Shown here one piece after another: positions 25,101 through 35,300 of a stretch of 64,000 bases of DNA. The stretch is from an uncultured Clostridia bacterium. GTDB taxonomy: Bacteria > Bacillota > Clostridia > UBA1381. The notes under the pieces are model-generated. The model was not told the origin of the DNA and ran no database searches. It saw nothing but the letters and a program-made list of their open reading frames with translations. The translations under genes were made by a program, and so were the position numbers. The stretch is from the NCBI GenBank assembly GCA_947591315.1, contig CANQDD010000012.1:1-64000 (forward strand), read 5' to 3'. How positions within the stretch are numbered: the stretch's first letter is position 1; each line of letters begins with the position of its first letter.

Positions 25101-28100
25101 ATCTTCCGAATACTGCGCTGTAATTCACGAACAAATCTCCGCCGATTTCCATTGCGTTTTCGATTATCTCGGTTCCGTTCGTTTCCTCGTCCTTATATAT
25201 TGCATTCGTATCGGCTGTAACTTTATACGTGTGTTCTCCTGCGGTAAATGTCATTGCAAGAGGACTGCCGCCAACGGTGTAGTCACTAATCGCGCCCAAA
25301 GTCTTAAGCTTTTCAAGTACAGGTGTAACAGGTCCGAATACACCATTACTTGCCGAACCGTCTCTCGCGCGAAGCTCATCAGTAAGATTAAGATCTTCAC
25401 CGTTTACTTTTACAGTATAATAAACGTTTGTATCGACCTCTTCAACAACCTCGGTGTTGCCGTCTTCGCTGAAATCAGCCTTTAAGGGAGCAGCCAGCGG
25501 CTTAAACGCTTCAACATTCTGCTCGATAACGGGAGGCTGTTCGTTAGCCTTATACGCGCGCTGCATGGTTGTTGAAAGACCTGTTGAAGCGCCAACGCTG
25601 TTGTCAAACGCAACGGAATCAATACTTGCCTCCACTGTGCCAAGTGTCGCGTGAGTAACCGCCAATGTTATCTTGCCCGCATCTCTCGTTGAGCGTACGA
25701 ATATTCTGTTCGTTCCGCACTCGGCGTATGTGTAGTCCTTATGCGTTGTGTTCAAATCGCCTACGCCGCTCGTGTAACCGCCGAGAAGAACGCCGTTGCC
25801 GTTGAGTTCAAGGTCAAGTCTGCTGTAATCGAGAGGACATACGTTGCCGTCCTCGTCCAAAACCTCAACATCGAAGTACATAACATCCGAGCCGTCCGCG
25901 ATAAGTCCGTCAGGACCTGTTACCGGAGTGAGCTTAACCTCAGCCGGCTTGCCTGTTCTTACTATATCGTCCTCGGCAACCACAGTATCGCTTTCGTCAT
26001 ACGCCTTTACGCTTACCTTGTTGCCCTTTGTAACGTCGATTTCCGTAAATTTATATACAAAATTGTCGTCGGGATTCAGGTCTGTTTTTACAAGCGCATC
26101 GTCTATGTAAAGCTCTACCTTAATTATGTCAGGAGAGCCGATCACATATACGTCCTTCTTGGTAGGATCTCTCTGGAGGAAATTGCCGTTAGGCTCCCAA
26201 TGAACGGGGGTGCCGTCTTTTAACGTTCTGTCCTCGTACCAGTAATTTCCTTTTTCTCTGTCGTCCTTTATGTATTCGGGATAGCTCCAGTGACCGATGA
26301 TGTGTACCGCCGGTTCATCGGACTGAACAGCCTGCAGCGCGTAGAAGGCTTCCTTCTTCTGTCTTACAGGGTCAACTTTACCCGATGTACGGCAGTTTTC
26401 CGAATATGTGTTTCTGTTGTGCATGTTCGAGTCTGACCATACCATTATGGCAGCGCCCGCGTAAAGCTCGCTTCCGCCGCCTCCGACTCTGCCTGCCCAG
26501 AACTCGTTATACGCCGACGCGTTTATTCGCGCGAAGTCCTCGGACGTTTCGTCCCACATATCGTAACCGTCTTCCTTGTCGGCACCGTTGAGCCACCGGT
26601 TCTTATAATCGTAGTCCGGCGGCGAGAAGTCGTCCCAAACACGTCTGGGCGCTTCGTCACGCGCGTACTCCGTTTCCATGATAGGCATATACTTGCCGTC
26701 TGCCGACGCCATTGAGGTCTTAGCTGTCGAGGCGTTTCTGTTAAGCATCGTGCCGACATACTCGGCGGCCTTAATCTGGTCAACGCTCGAAATTGTACGG
26801 CTGCCCGCAAAGCGTCCGCCGTCGGGATCAAGCTCAGCCTTTAGGTCGGTCATTTCCTGCATATGTGCGGGAGTTATCGCGTTGTTGCCCGCTTCCCAGA
26901 AGAGTACGGACGGGTTGTTTCTGAAGTAAATCATAACGTCGCGCATAGCCTCGACACGTTGATCCCACGATCTTCCGTCAGTGTCGCCTTCCTTGTCACC
27001 TGCGGGACAGGTTACAAGTATGCCGTATTTGTCGGTGCTTCGTACCTCGACAGGCTTCGGAGCGACGTGCATCCAACGAATGTGGTTGCCGTTTGACTCC
27101 TTAAGAAGCCGCATATCCATATCGGTGAGCCAGTCGTTGGCAGTACCGATAACAGCCCACTCATTTGTCGACCTCTGCGCGTAGCCCTTTAAGTAAGTGC
27201 TCTTGTCGTTTATAAGCAGACCCTCGTCTATATTATAGTCAACCTTTCTGAAGCCCGTAACCGTTTTCTGAACGTCAATGGCATTGCCGTCGCTATCCTT
27301 AAGGATTGTGTAAACGGTGTAAAGGTACGGATCCTTGTCGCTCCAGAAACGCATATTTTCCGCTTTGAACGACGCGGTTATGTATGATACGTCAACCGTG
27401 CTTATATCGGTCGGCTCGGGCGTTTCCCCTGACGTTTCCTCGGTCGTTCCCAAGTAAGCATCCTCGGGAACCATGTTCATGAAATGAGCGTCTGCGTCTG
27501 TAGCCTTAACCGCTTTGCCGGTCTGAGTACCGCTGTAAGCGAGCTTGCCGTCCATGCCGACTACGTCTACCTGAAGCGTTAAATCCGCGTCGGCAGCGGT
27601 TTCGTTGCGGATCTCGGATTTGACATTTATAGTTGCGGATTTCGCGTCTATGTCGTAGTTTGAGCCGTAGATGTAGTTACCCGTTGTCTTTAAGTTGTTG
27701 TAAAGCGGAAGCGTCTGGTAAACCTTACCCTTTGCGTAAAGATTTACATTACCCGTAATACCGCCCTGAACCTCGTTAAAGTCCGCCGTGTTCCACTGAT
27801 AGCCGTTGCCGTCAGCCGCGCCCGGAGTGCTGCCGGGTTTGGTTTCCCTTGTATCGTTGTTGTTGCCGCGCGACGCGCTGTTATCCGTCGCGACCGCGAT
27901 AACGTTGTCGTCACCGGCAGTTACATATTTGGTAATATCAAAGCCTATAGGCGCGATACCGGCTTCGTAGTAGCCGACCATTTGTCCGTTTACCCACAGG
28001 TAAACCGATTGTCTTACCGCCTCAAATTCGAGGAACATTTTTTTGCCCGCGTCGGTTTCGGGAATTGTCACGTGCTTTCTGTAGAACATAAAGCCGCGGT

Positions 28101-28455
28101 AATAATTCTGTTCTCCCGAATCCATAGCCGCGCCGTCAAACGTGTCCTCCGCGTTGATCGGGTGCGGAACGGAAACGGTTTCCCATTCGGCATCGTCATA
28201 GTCGATATCGTAGAATTGTTTATCTCCCTGCGCCACGCTCTCCTGAGCCTTCGCGAGCGGATAAACCGTTCCCGACGCCTTCTTGAACTTCCAGTCAACG
28301 TTCATGTTGTACGTAACAGCCGGACTGTCCGGCGCGGTGTACGTATCGCCGCCTTCGCCGCCGGTATCGCCTGCAGGATCGGCGTATACGGGAAGCGCGG
28401 TGAACATTGACGCAATCATAGCAAGAGTTATGATTGCAGAAATAATTTTCTTCAT
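22147..28455 (-). CDS. Very large secreted GH2-type glycoside hydrolase (beta-galactosidase/mannosidase-like)
   Basis: 2102 residues. Signal peptide 1-25 (ALPVYA). The GH2 core spans about 30-700: sugar-binding jelly roll (YYRGFMFYRKHVTIP), Ig-like domain and TIM barrel (NGNHIRWMHV). The nucleophile matches E596 (ETEYARDE); the usual acid/base site (GNE) reads GNN with N525. Then come a GH2 C-terminal Ig-like region, a copper-amine-oxidase-N-like stalk (about 1010-1140), a module shared with the secreted protease (about 1150-1235), two LamG-like beta-sandwiches (about 1250-1405, 1620-1800) interleaved with Ig-like repeats, and a C-terminal region. No anchor motif is seen. AAGGAGGAG precedes ATG 28455. 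It diverges from an AraC gene, its likely regulator. The substrate cannot be read from sequence. Confidence 0.9.
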   Translation of the reverse strand: MKKIISAIITLAMIASMFTALPVYADPAGDTGGEGGDTYTAPDSPAVTYNMNVDWKFKKASGTVYPLAKAQESVAQGDKQFYDIDYDDAEWETVSVPHPINAEDTFDGAAMDSGEQNYYRGFMFYRKHVTIPETDAGKKMFLEFEAVRQSVYLWVNGQMVGYYEAGIAPIGFDITKYVTAGDDNVIAVATDNSASRGNNNDTRETKPGSTPGAADGNGYQWNTADFNEVQGGITGNVNLYAKGKVYQTLPLYNNLKTTGNYIYGSNYDIDAKSATINVKSEIRNETAADADLTLQVDVVGMDGKLAYSGTQTGKAVKATDADAHFMNMVPEDAYLGTTEETSGETPEPTDISTVDVSYITASFKAENMRFWSDKDPYLYTVYTILKDSDGNAIDVQKTVTGFRKVDYNIDEGLLINDKSTYLKGYAQRSTNEWAVIGTANDWLTDMDMRLLKESNGNHIRWMHVAPKPVEVRSTDKYGILVTCPAGDKEGDTDGRSWDQRVEAMRDVMIYFRNNPSVLFWEAGNNAITPAHMQEMTDLKAELDPDGGRFAGSRTISSVDQIKAAEYVGTMLNRNASTAKTSMASADGKYMPIMETEYARDEAPRRVWDDFSPPDYDYKNRWLNGADKEDGYDMWDETSEDFARINASAYNEFWAGRVGGGGSELYAGAAIMVWSDSNMHNRNTYSENCRTSGKVDPVRQKKEAFYALQAVQSDEPAVHIIGHWSYPEYIKDDREKGNYWYEDRTLKDGTPVHWEPNGNFLQRDPTKKDVYVIGSPDIIKVELYIDDALVKTDLNPDDNFVYKFTEIDVTKGNKVSVKAYDESDTVVAEDDIVRTGKPAEVKLTPVTGPDGLIADGSDVMYFDVEVLDEDGNVCPLDYSRLDLELNGNGVLLGGYTSGVGDLNTTHKDYTYAECGTNRIFVRSTRDAGKITLAVTHATLGTVEASIDSVAFDNSVGASTGLSTTMQRAYKANEQPPVIEQNVEAFKPLAAPLKADFSEDGNTEVVEEVDTNVYYTVKVNGEDLNLTDELRARDGSASNGVFGPVTPVLEKLKTLGAISDYTVGGSPLAMTFTAGEHTYKVTADTNAIYKDEETNGTEIIENAMEIGGDLFVNYSAVFGRSYIPGVTFTKDAEAKTCAINYTPVSPASVDGDFSLTSVQGEMTYDHKTVTITVPEAVTGACLIFAAYDDNGRLVKVTPQNVDLEANTAKYVTVPEEILSSGTTQKAMLWDSLKGMTPICEPQPIVPVQVMDPAECEEQVLNLTYDDETDGVLTVSDTKVSNAFGKDMGATLQKESRISFDFRFDEATGSIRFTNKNNKTGPNMSFNGTSFRTQTGGGDNDYQDLGAIELNKWYRFVIEGTMATTNPSAVGRLYSLESGEPVLIKETPGMNLRNYGSTNNGVADWLEVNPGISIDNLTVTSLYANTVDVSAVKTDIKANESVMLSAIAKRNGNTVTIPEFEWSILDMEGNPLNDDTIKIENNMLFTTADTQTQSIVVRATAQTKGNPYGEVRINITAIDTSHDTFNSIELASEKEYVRLNEPAQITVSAKMNDTAVTPANDDIVWTVLNEAGIRETGNTGITVTNGKVEVTEDVIPQKITVRAANISGSAYGDIKLTVKPGTMILDGEEGNKDEFVSGDACEEIVTGRELKEGSWDGSGYYSITAATDFVGFPSDNGNNVLYSADMKFGGNGAGWTVYNNDKGKQGLQVKYADGKLAIQQDSSKAPTYCNVDTESWYNVQIMCATGVDNAYANLIVYKYVNGERVNPETGEAGKPYVSEGVPMRNLGASQANHIAINPNTCVDNVYCAKIVPDALTASVDKDTMFAGQSIQGTATALRKGVKFGNTLAGLIRWVVYNADNTDPLGSDLIKVDASGKMTVDAMAEPQTVYLRAQTLDGSLHDEVKITIQSGDIFTINKIGFNDDYSKVTQLKVTKNFAYSDTVTFIVAVYDNTETTLKSVTTRKMSAKSIAREEMSAIAMDAPMPDGFDKTSDVLYVYAITSNSENEAVTEADGTITAAFSSDALAFTAKPTFDTSKPVIVMVVKPGTVTTSVRDEDVVYIKQINGVDLANLTSIDIPNAASGDYIIKMAGKIDGISAIKTGKVTK

Positions 28456-28658
28456 GCTTTCTCTCTCCTCCTTAAAATTTCTATCCGCCTTGTACGTCCG
28501 CGGCGGATTATGCACCTTGCATAATTATTCTTTTGAATAATTGCATATTTCTGTTATAATTATATCACTGCAAAAAAATCTTTTACATGATTATTCTTGC
28601 GAAATATATTGCAAATCTTGCTGTCATGTGGTAAAATGATATAAAGGAGGCGGTAGGT
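28456..28658. promoter_or_regulatory. Divergent control region between the GH2 and araC genes
   Basis: For araC (plus): TTGCAA (28609-28614), 17 bases, TAAAAT (28632-28637), then AAAGGAGG at 28643-28650. For the GH2 gene (minus): TATAAT (28564-28559) without a good -35, as expected for an activated promoter. In the GH2 leader lie an 8-bp palindrome ATTATGCA/TGCATAAT (28507-28525) and a hairpin AATTATTC/GAATAATT (28523-28542). Several TTGCA/TTGCG motifs recur from 28540 to 28620 and are candidate AraC half-sites. Confidence 0.6.
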
Positions 28659-29500
28659 ATGGCTAAGCTGTCATTTCGGCGTGCGCATTTTATGTACAGT
28701 TACAACAGATTCCCGCCGCAAAATCTGACATTTCAGATACATCATTACTGCGAGGTGCTGTATTTCGTAAGCGGCAGCGCGCGTTACATTATCGACGGCG
28801 TTGAATACGAGGCTGACGCGGGCGACGTGTTTATAACAAAGCCGAACGAGCTGCACTCCATTGTGTTCACCGGCGATGAAATGTACGAGCGTCATTTTGT
28901 GCAGTTCGATTACGAGTTTACGAATTTGCTTTCCGCGTCGCTTGCGGAGAGAATAGCCGATGCCGCCGGTAAGCATAAAATAGCCGCCGACGATGTGAAA
29001 AAATACGGCATAGATAAGCTGTTCGGCAATATTCACGATTGTGTCGCTAAGCGTCCGGCGGAATATGAAATGCTCATGCAGACGTACATATTGCAGATGA
29101 TTGCCGCGATATGCGAGTGTATGAGTACGACGCTGCAGACACCCGCCGAAAACTCGTCAAAAACGCTGAAAATAAAGGGATATATAAATAAAAACTTCGC
29201 CCGTTCGCTCACGCTCGACGAAATCGCGGACGCGGTATTTTTCAACAAGTATTACATGTGCCACATTTTTAAGTCGGAAACGGGTATGACGATAAAGGAG
29301 TACATCGAGCTTCTGCGGTTCATGTATGCGCGCAAGCTGTACCAGGAGGGTAAGAAAATGGCTGATATTGCCGCCCTGTGCGGGTACAGCGACTACTCCC
29401 TGTTCTATAAAAACTTCACAAAGTACAGCGGAGGCGTGTCGCCGAAGGAATTTTTCAGAAATAGCTTAAACTACACGACCCCCCCCATAAAAATATACGC
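28659..29500 (+). CDS. AraC-family regulator beside the GH2 gene
   Basis: N-terminal cupin-like sensor (about 1-100: HHYCEVLYFVSGSARYIIDG, then KPNELHSI) and C-terminal double helix-turn-helix (about 170-268: SLTLDEIADAVFFNKYYMCH, then IAALCGYSDYSLFYKNFTKY and GVSPKEFF). It starts at 28659 after AAAGGAGG. Divergence from the GH2 gene suggests it activates that gene in response to a sugar. The conserved domain ends near 29455. At 29479-29486 an eight-C run falls in frame and the frame then stays open to 29726, across the terminator and antisense to lepA. With seven Cs it would stop at once, with nine after about ten codons. The end given (29500) is therefore a working estimate. Confidence 0.85.
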
Positions 29501-29502
29501 AA

Positions 29503-29532
29503 AGAGCCGCTATAAAGCGGCTCTTCATTTTT
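29503..29532. terminator. Bidirectional terminator between araC and lepA
   Basis: Perfect stem AGAGCCGC / GCGGCTCT with a TATAAA loop (29503-29524), then TCATTTTTT on the plus strand; the minus strand has a weaker T-rich tail. Confidence 0.8.
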
Positions 29533-29534
29533 TA

Positions 29535-31343
29535 CTATTCATCGAGCTTAAGCACCGACATAAACGCCTCCTGCGGCACTTCCACGCTGCCGACCTGACG
29601 CATGCGTTTTTTGCCTTCCTTCTGCTTTTCGAGCAGTTTCTTTTTTCGCGTTATGTCGCCGCCGTAGCATTTGGCAAGCACGTCCTTACGCATGGCGCGA
29701 ACAGTTTCACGCGCGATAATTTTTGAGCCTATCGCGGCTTGTATCGGCACTTCAAAAAGCTGGCGCGGTATTGCGTCCTTAAGTTTTTCCGCCATTCTCC
29801 TTCCGCGGTTGTACGCTCTGTCCTTATGGACTATGAACGACAGCGCGTCCACCATTTCACCGTTCAGGAGTATGTCGAGCTTTACAAGGCTCGACTCGCG
29901 GTAGCCGCAAAGCTCGTAGTCAAACGACGCGTAGCCTTTTGTGCGCGATTTCAGCGCGTCGAAAAAGTCATATATTATTTCGTTCAGCGGCAGCTCGTAA
30001 AATAGCTCCGCGCGGCTCTCGTCCATGTACGTCATATCCTTATATATGCCGCGCCGTTCCTGACAAAGCTCCATGACGTTGCCGACATAATCCTTCGGCA
30101 CCATTATCGAAGCCTTTACCATCGGTTCCTCCATGTACTCTATCTCACCGGCAGGCGGCAGATTCGCAGGATTGTCCACCCATACCATTTCGCCGTCGGT
30201 TTTGTAGACCTTGTATATAACGCTCGGCGCAGTCGTCACGAGGTCGAGATTGTATTCGCGTTCAAGGCGTTCCTGTATTATCTCCATGTGCAGAAGTCCC
30301 AGAAATCCGCATCTGAACCCAAATCCGAGCGCCACAGACGTTTCCGGCTCGAACATAAGAGCCGCGTCGTTAAGCTGCAGCTTCGACAGCGCGTCTTTTA
30401 AGTCCTCGTACTGCGCGCCGTCGGCTGGGTAAATGCCGCAGTAAACCATCGGATTTACCTTTTTGTATCCCGGCAGAGGCTTGGACGCGGGCTTGTTTAC
30501 GGTCGTAACCGTATCACCGACGCGCGTGTCCTGTATGTTTTTAATGCTTGCCGCGATATATCCGACATCACCGGCACAAAGCTCCTTAGCCGGAATAAGA
30601 CCATTCGGGTGCATTATTCCTACCTCTACAACGTCAAATTCAGCGTTCGTAGCCATCATGCGTATTCTGTCGCTCGCGCGGAGCGAGCCCTCCTTGACGC
30701 GCACATACACGATTACGCCGCGGTAGCTGTCATAATAGCTGTCGAAAATAAGCGCTTTGAGCGGCGCGGTCGCGTCGCCAGACGGCGCGGGTATCTTCTC
30801 AACTATTTCCTCAAGCACCTCGGCTACGTTCTGACCCGTTTTAGCCGACACTCTCGGCGCGTCCTCGGCGGGTATGCCGATTACGTCCTCGATTTCACGT
30901 ATAACCATGTCGGGGTTCGCCGAGGGGAGGTCGATTTTGTTTATCACGGGCACAACTTCAAGGTCGTGGTCAATCGCGAGGTACGTGTTCGCAAGCGTCT
31001 GCGCCTCTATTCCCTGCGACGCGTCCACGATAAGAATTGCTCCCTCGCACGCCGCGAGCGAGCGCGATACCTCATAGTTAAAGTCCACGTGCCCCGGAGT
31101 GTCGATGAGGTTAAGCGTGTATATGCCGTCCGCGCGCTCATATTTGAGTGTTACGGCGTGCGCCTTTATCGTTATGCCGCGCTCGCGTTCAAGATCCATG
31201 TTGTCCAGAAGCTGCTCCTCCATGTCACGCTCGCTGACCTCGCCCGTAAGCTCCAAAAGTCGGTCGGCAAGCGTGGACTTGCCGTGGTCGATATGCGCTA
31301 TTATGCAAAAATTTCTTATCTTTTCCTGTCTACTATCCGGCAT
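29535..31343 (-). CDS. lepA: Elongation factor 4 (LepA)
   Basis: 602 residues of the translational GTPase EF4, a ribosome back-translocase or biogenesis factor. G1 [13 protein letters not shown], switch region [10 protein letters not shown]3 DTPGHVDF, G4 NKIDLP, and the LepA-specific C-terminal domain with [20 protein letters not shown] near the end. It is the last gene of the rnc-smc-ftsY group and ends at a bidirectional terminator. Length and motifs are complete. Confidence 0.98.
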   Translation of the reverse strand: MPDSRQEKIRNFCIIAHIDHGKSTLADRLLELTGEVSERDMEEQLLDNMDLERERGITIKAHAVTLKYERADGIYTLNLIDTPGHVDFNYEVSRSLAACEGAILIVDASQGIEAQTLANTYLAIDHDLEVVPVINKIDLPSANPDMVIREIEDVIGIPAEDAPRVSAKTGQNVAEVLEEIVEKIPAPSGDATAPLKALIFDSYYDSYRGVIVYVRVKEGSLRASDRIRMMATNAEFDVVEVGIMHPNGLIPAKELCAGDVGYIAASIKNIQDTRVGDTVTTVNKPASKPLPGYKKVNPMVYCGIYPADGAQYEDLKDALSKLQLNDAALMFEPETSVALGFGFRCGFLGLLHMEIIQERLEREYNLDLVTTAPSVIYKVYKTDGEMVWVDNPANLPPAGEIEYMEEPMVKASIMVPKDYVGNVMELCQERRGIYKDMTYMDESRAELFYELPLNEIIYDFFDALKSRTKGYASFDYELCGYRESSLVKLDILLNGEMVDALSFIVHKDRAYNRGRRMAEKLKDAIPRQLFEVPIQAAIGSKIIARETVRAMRKDVLAKCYGGDITRKKKLLEKQKEGKKRMRQVGSVEVPQEAFMSVLKLDE

Positions 31344-31367
31344 TTGTACCTTCTCCAGTCTGCTTTA

Positions 31368-32279
31368 TTAGTCCTCAAAAAGCGCTTTCGCAAAATCCGC
31401 GCTGTCAAATTCGCGCAGGTCGTCTATCCCCTCGCCCACGCCGATAAACTTGACGGGCAGTGACTGCTCCTTTGATATTGTTATCACTATGCCGCCCTTT
31501 GCCGTGCCGTCGAGTTTTGTAAGAATTATGCCCGTTATGTTCGCCGCCTCTGAGAACAGCTTCGCCTGACTTACGGCGTTCTGTCCCGTCGACGCGTCAA
31601 GCACGAGCAGCGTTTCTCTCGCGCAGCCACCAAGCTCGCGCTCTATCACGCGGTTTATCTTTTCAAGCTCCGCCATGAGGTTTTTCTTGTTGTGCAATCG
31701 TCCGGCTGTGTCGCATATAAGCAAGTCCGCGCCGCGCGCCTTTGCCGCGCCGCAAGCGTCAAACACAACAGCCGCGGGATCGGTGCCTTCTGTGTTCTTT
31801 ATTATCTCCACGCCCGCGCGTTTAGCCCATATATCAAGCTGGTCGATCGCGGCGGCTCGGAACGTGTCGGCAGCCGCGAGCATTACCTTCTTGCCCATAC
31901 CGGCATAGTACGCGGCTATCTTGCCTATACTCGTCGTTTTTCCCACGCCGTTTACGCCTATTATAAGCATTACCGACGGTTTTGTCGATACGTTGACGCT
32001 TGTGTCGCGCTCGGAAAGTATTTCGCTTATAATGTCTTTAAGTTCCTCTTTTACGACGTTGCCGTCCGTGATACGCTTGTACGTTACGCGGTCGCGCAGC
32101 TCGTCTATTATATACTCGGTCGTTTCAACGCCGATGTCAGCCATAATGAGCGCTTCCTCAAGGCTGTCGAACAAGTCCTCGTCAACCTTGACGAAGTTGC
32201 TGAACACGTTGTTGAACTGCTCCGAAAGGCTCTCGCGCGTTTTTGTAAGCCCCTGCTTCAGCTTGTCAAAAAATCCCAT
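31368..32279 (-). CDS. ftsY: Signal recognition particle receptor FtsY
   Basis: 303 residues consisting of the NG domain with almost no acidic A domain, the compact Gram-positive form. GVNGVGKTTSIGKIA is G1, AADTFRAAAIDQL follows, then CDTAGRLHNK (G3) and TKLDGTAKGG (G4). It docks SRP-ribosome complexes at the membrane for co-translational insertion. It starts 27 bases after smc; the smc-ftsY order is widely conserved in Bacillota. Confidence 0.98.
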   Translation of the reverse strand: MGFFDKLKQGLTKTRESLSEQFNNVFSNFVKVDEDLFDSLEEALIMADIGVETTEYIIDELRDRVTYKRITDGNVVKEELKDIISEILSERDTSVNVSTKPSVMLIIGVNGVGKTTSIGKIAAYYAGMGKKVMLAAADTFRAAAIDQLDIWAKRAGVEIIKNTEGTDPAAVVFDACGAAKARGADLLICDTAGRLHNKKNLMAELEKINRVIERELGGCARETLLVLDASTGQNAVSQAKLFSEAANITGIILTKLDGTAKGGIVITISKEQSLPVKFIGVGEGIDDLREFDSADFAKALFED

Positions 32280-32306
32280 GATCTACCGTTCCTTTCATGT
32301 ATGTTG

Positions 32307-35300
32307 TCAGCTTGCCATTTCCTCGCTCACGTCGTCTATGTGCAGCGACAAAAGCTTTGAAACACCCTTCTCCTGCATCGTTACGCCGTAAAGAATGTTA
32401 GCCGCCTCCATTGTGCCGCGGCGGTGCGTTATTACTATAAACTGCGTGCGTTCGGTGTAGTTTTTAAGGTATGTCGCGAAACGCGATACGTTTACGTCGT
32501 CGAGCGCCGCGTCTATTTCGTCGAGTATGCAGAACGGCGCGGGCTTTACGCGGAGTATCGCGAACAGCAGCGCTATCGCGATAAACGATTTTTCGCCGCC
32601 GGAGTAAAGGTTCAAATTCTGTAAGCCCTTGCCCGGCAGCTGTACCTCTATTTCTATGCCGCTTTCAAGCATATCGTCCGGCTCGGACAGGTAAAGCCTA
32701 CCGCGTCCGCCGCCGAACAGCTCACGGAATACCTCGCCGAAGCTCTTGTTTATCTCCGCGAACTGCTTTTCAAAATGCTCGCGCATAAGCTCCTCCATCG
32801 AGTTTATTATACCCGTGAGGTCTGACTTCGATTTCTCCAGATCCGCTTTCTGCTCTGACAGGAATTTGAAGCGTTCCTCGACGGCTATGTATTCCTCGAT
32901 TGAATCCACGTTTACGCTGCCGAGGGCTTTGATCGCGTTTTTGAGCTCGTTAAGTCTTGCCGAAGCCGCCTTTTCGTTTTCCACCTCGGTACGTATCTCC
33001 TCCGCGCCCGATACCGTGAGCTCGTAGTTGTCCCAAAGACGCGATATTATGCTGTCGTTGTCGGTTTCAAGCTTTTCGGCGCGGTTTTCGAGACGCGTAA
33101 GCTCCTGCTGCAAATTCAAAAGCTTGTCGGTCAAATCCTTGTTGCTGTTCTGTATTTCCTTCAGTGTGTCGGTTATGGACTGTCTGTGTTTTTCCGTTTC
33201 GGCTATGTCCGCGCGGATTTCCTCCGACCTCGCTTTAAGCTCGTCCGAAATAGCGTTCGCGTCGGCTATGGCTTTGTACAGTTCGTCGTTCGATTTGTGT
33301 ATGCGCGTAAGCTCATCCTCGGCGGATTTTATCTGCGACTCGGTTTCCTTTATCTCGTTTTCAGCCGCTTCTGCGGCGTTTTCTATCACGTTTATATCCT
33401 TCTGCAGCGCGCCCAAGGACATCATTTTTTCGGTTACGCTCTGCGAGTTTTCCTCGCTTTCGGCGTTTACGCGGTCGTACTCGTCGGTAAGCGTTTCTGT
33501 CTGCTCCTGCAGCGCGGCGGCTGCGTTTTCAAGCGACCGCACCTCGCCGAGCAGCGACGCGATACCGTCGGACGACTCCTTTAACCGTTCCTCTATGCTC
33601 AAAAGCTCCGTTTCGTAGCCCTGCTGTGTGCCGCCGCCCGCGTCAAGCGTTTCCTCAAGGTGGGCCTTTGTCGCCTCAAGACGCAGAAGCTCGTCCTCGT
33701 ACTCTCTCACAAGCGGCACGTATGACGACATCTGATTGTCTATACGCCTTATATCTTCCTCTTTGCCGCTCTTTTCCTCGCCAAGGGCGCGTATCTCGTT
33801 TGTGAGAGTGTGTATTTCGGCTGTGAGCGTCTTTATCTCCGACGCGCGCGACAAAAATCCGCTCTGCTTGTTGACGCTGCCGCCCGACATCGAGCCGCCC
33901 GCGTTAAGTATATCACCCTCCAATGTAACGGTCTTGAATTTATAGCCGTACTCGCGGCTGAGCGCTATGGCGTTGTCAATGGTGTCGGCGACAATGACGC
34001 GTCCGAGAAGGTTTTTCATAACGCCGTCGTAGCGTCTGTCGTATTTTACGAGTTCGCTCGCGATACCGATTACGCCGCTGTGGTTCATGATTTCCTTTGC
34101 GTTGTCGAGCTCTCTGCCCTTTACCGAGCTTATCGGGAGGAATGTGGCTCTGCCGCCGCCGGTGCGCCGTAAATACTCGATCGCCGCCTTCGCGTCCTCT
34201 TCATTTTCAACGACTATGTTCTGCATCGCGCCGCCGAGCGCGTTCTCTATCGCGGTCACGTACTTTTTATCCGTCTCAATAAGTCCCGACACCGTGCCGT
34301 ATATTGCCGCGCGCTTTAACGCGTCGGCTTTCAGCACGGCTTTTACGCTTTTCGCGTAACCGGCGTAGTCGTTTTCCATACCTTCAAGGATTTTCTTCTT
34401 CGAGGTTTTTGCCTGGCAGTCCGCGTTTTTTCGTGACAGCTTTTCATTTATAGCGTCGTAATCACGTTTTAACGCTTCCATACTGCGCGTGTGCTTTTCG
34501 ACCGTCGAGCGCATCTTGTCGAGCTTAGCGCTTTTTTCCGCAATATCCCTTTCGCAGTCCTCGATGCTCTTTTTTATATCAGACACGTTTTCCTTAAAGC
34601 TCTTTATTTCGCCCTCGATTACCTCGCGGCGCTCGATAAAGCTGCGGCGAAGCGTTTCCATGCCCTCAATCTGCGCCTTTTTCGCCGCCACATCGTTGAG
34701 CTTTTCAACGGCTTCGGCGCGCTTGCTTTCTATTTCGGCTGTCAGTTCGTCCTTTTTCATGCTCAAATCCGTCTGCACGTTCTGAACGCTGTCAAATTCC
34801 TTGAGTATAGCCTGTGCCTCGGTTTCCTTCGCGCTCATTTCAGCTTTGTACTTTTCGATATTCGCGGCGCGTTCCGCGTTCTTGTCTTTGAGCGATTTTA
34901 TATCGTCCTGTACCCTGCCTATCATGCGGCTGTTGTTTTTAATGTTGTTTTCGGCTATGGTGATCTCGTTTTTCGCCGCCATTGCCGAGCTTTCGTTATC
35001 TCTTAAGAGCGCGTTTTTTTCGGCTATCAAATCGTCGGCTGCGCGGCTTTCGTCGTAGAGCGCGGTGATTTTCTTTTCCGTTTCGCTTTCCGCGCTGCGC
35101 TGCGCGTCAAGCTCCGATTTTACATTTTCGTATAGCTCCTTCGTTTCCTCGGCGCGGCGGTTGTTGTTTTCAATCGTTATAAGGCTGAGATTTACATCGA
35201 GACGCTTAAACTCGTCGTACAGTCCGAGATATTTCCGCGCCTTTTCCGACTGTCTTTTGAGCGGCGCGCGCTGTGATTCAAGTTCAGCCGTTATGTCGCC

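Noticed and set aside
30609-31463. 284-codon open frame on the plus strand opposite lepA
   Set aside because: It is antisense to a complete, well-matched lepA, with Arg/Tyr/Val-rich composition typical of a shadow frame and no ribosome site.
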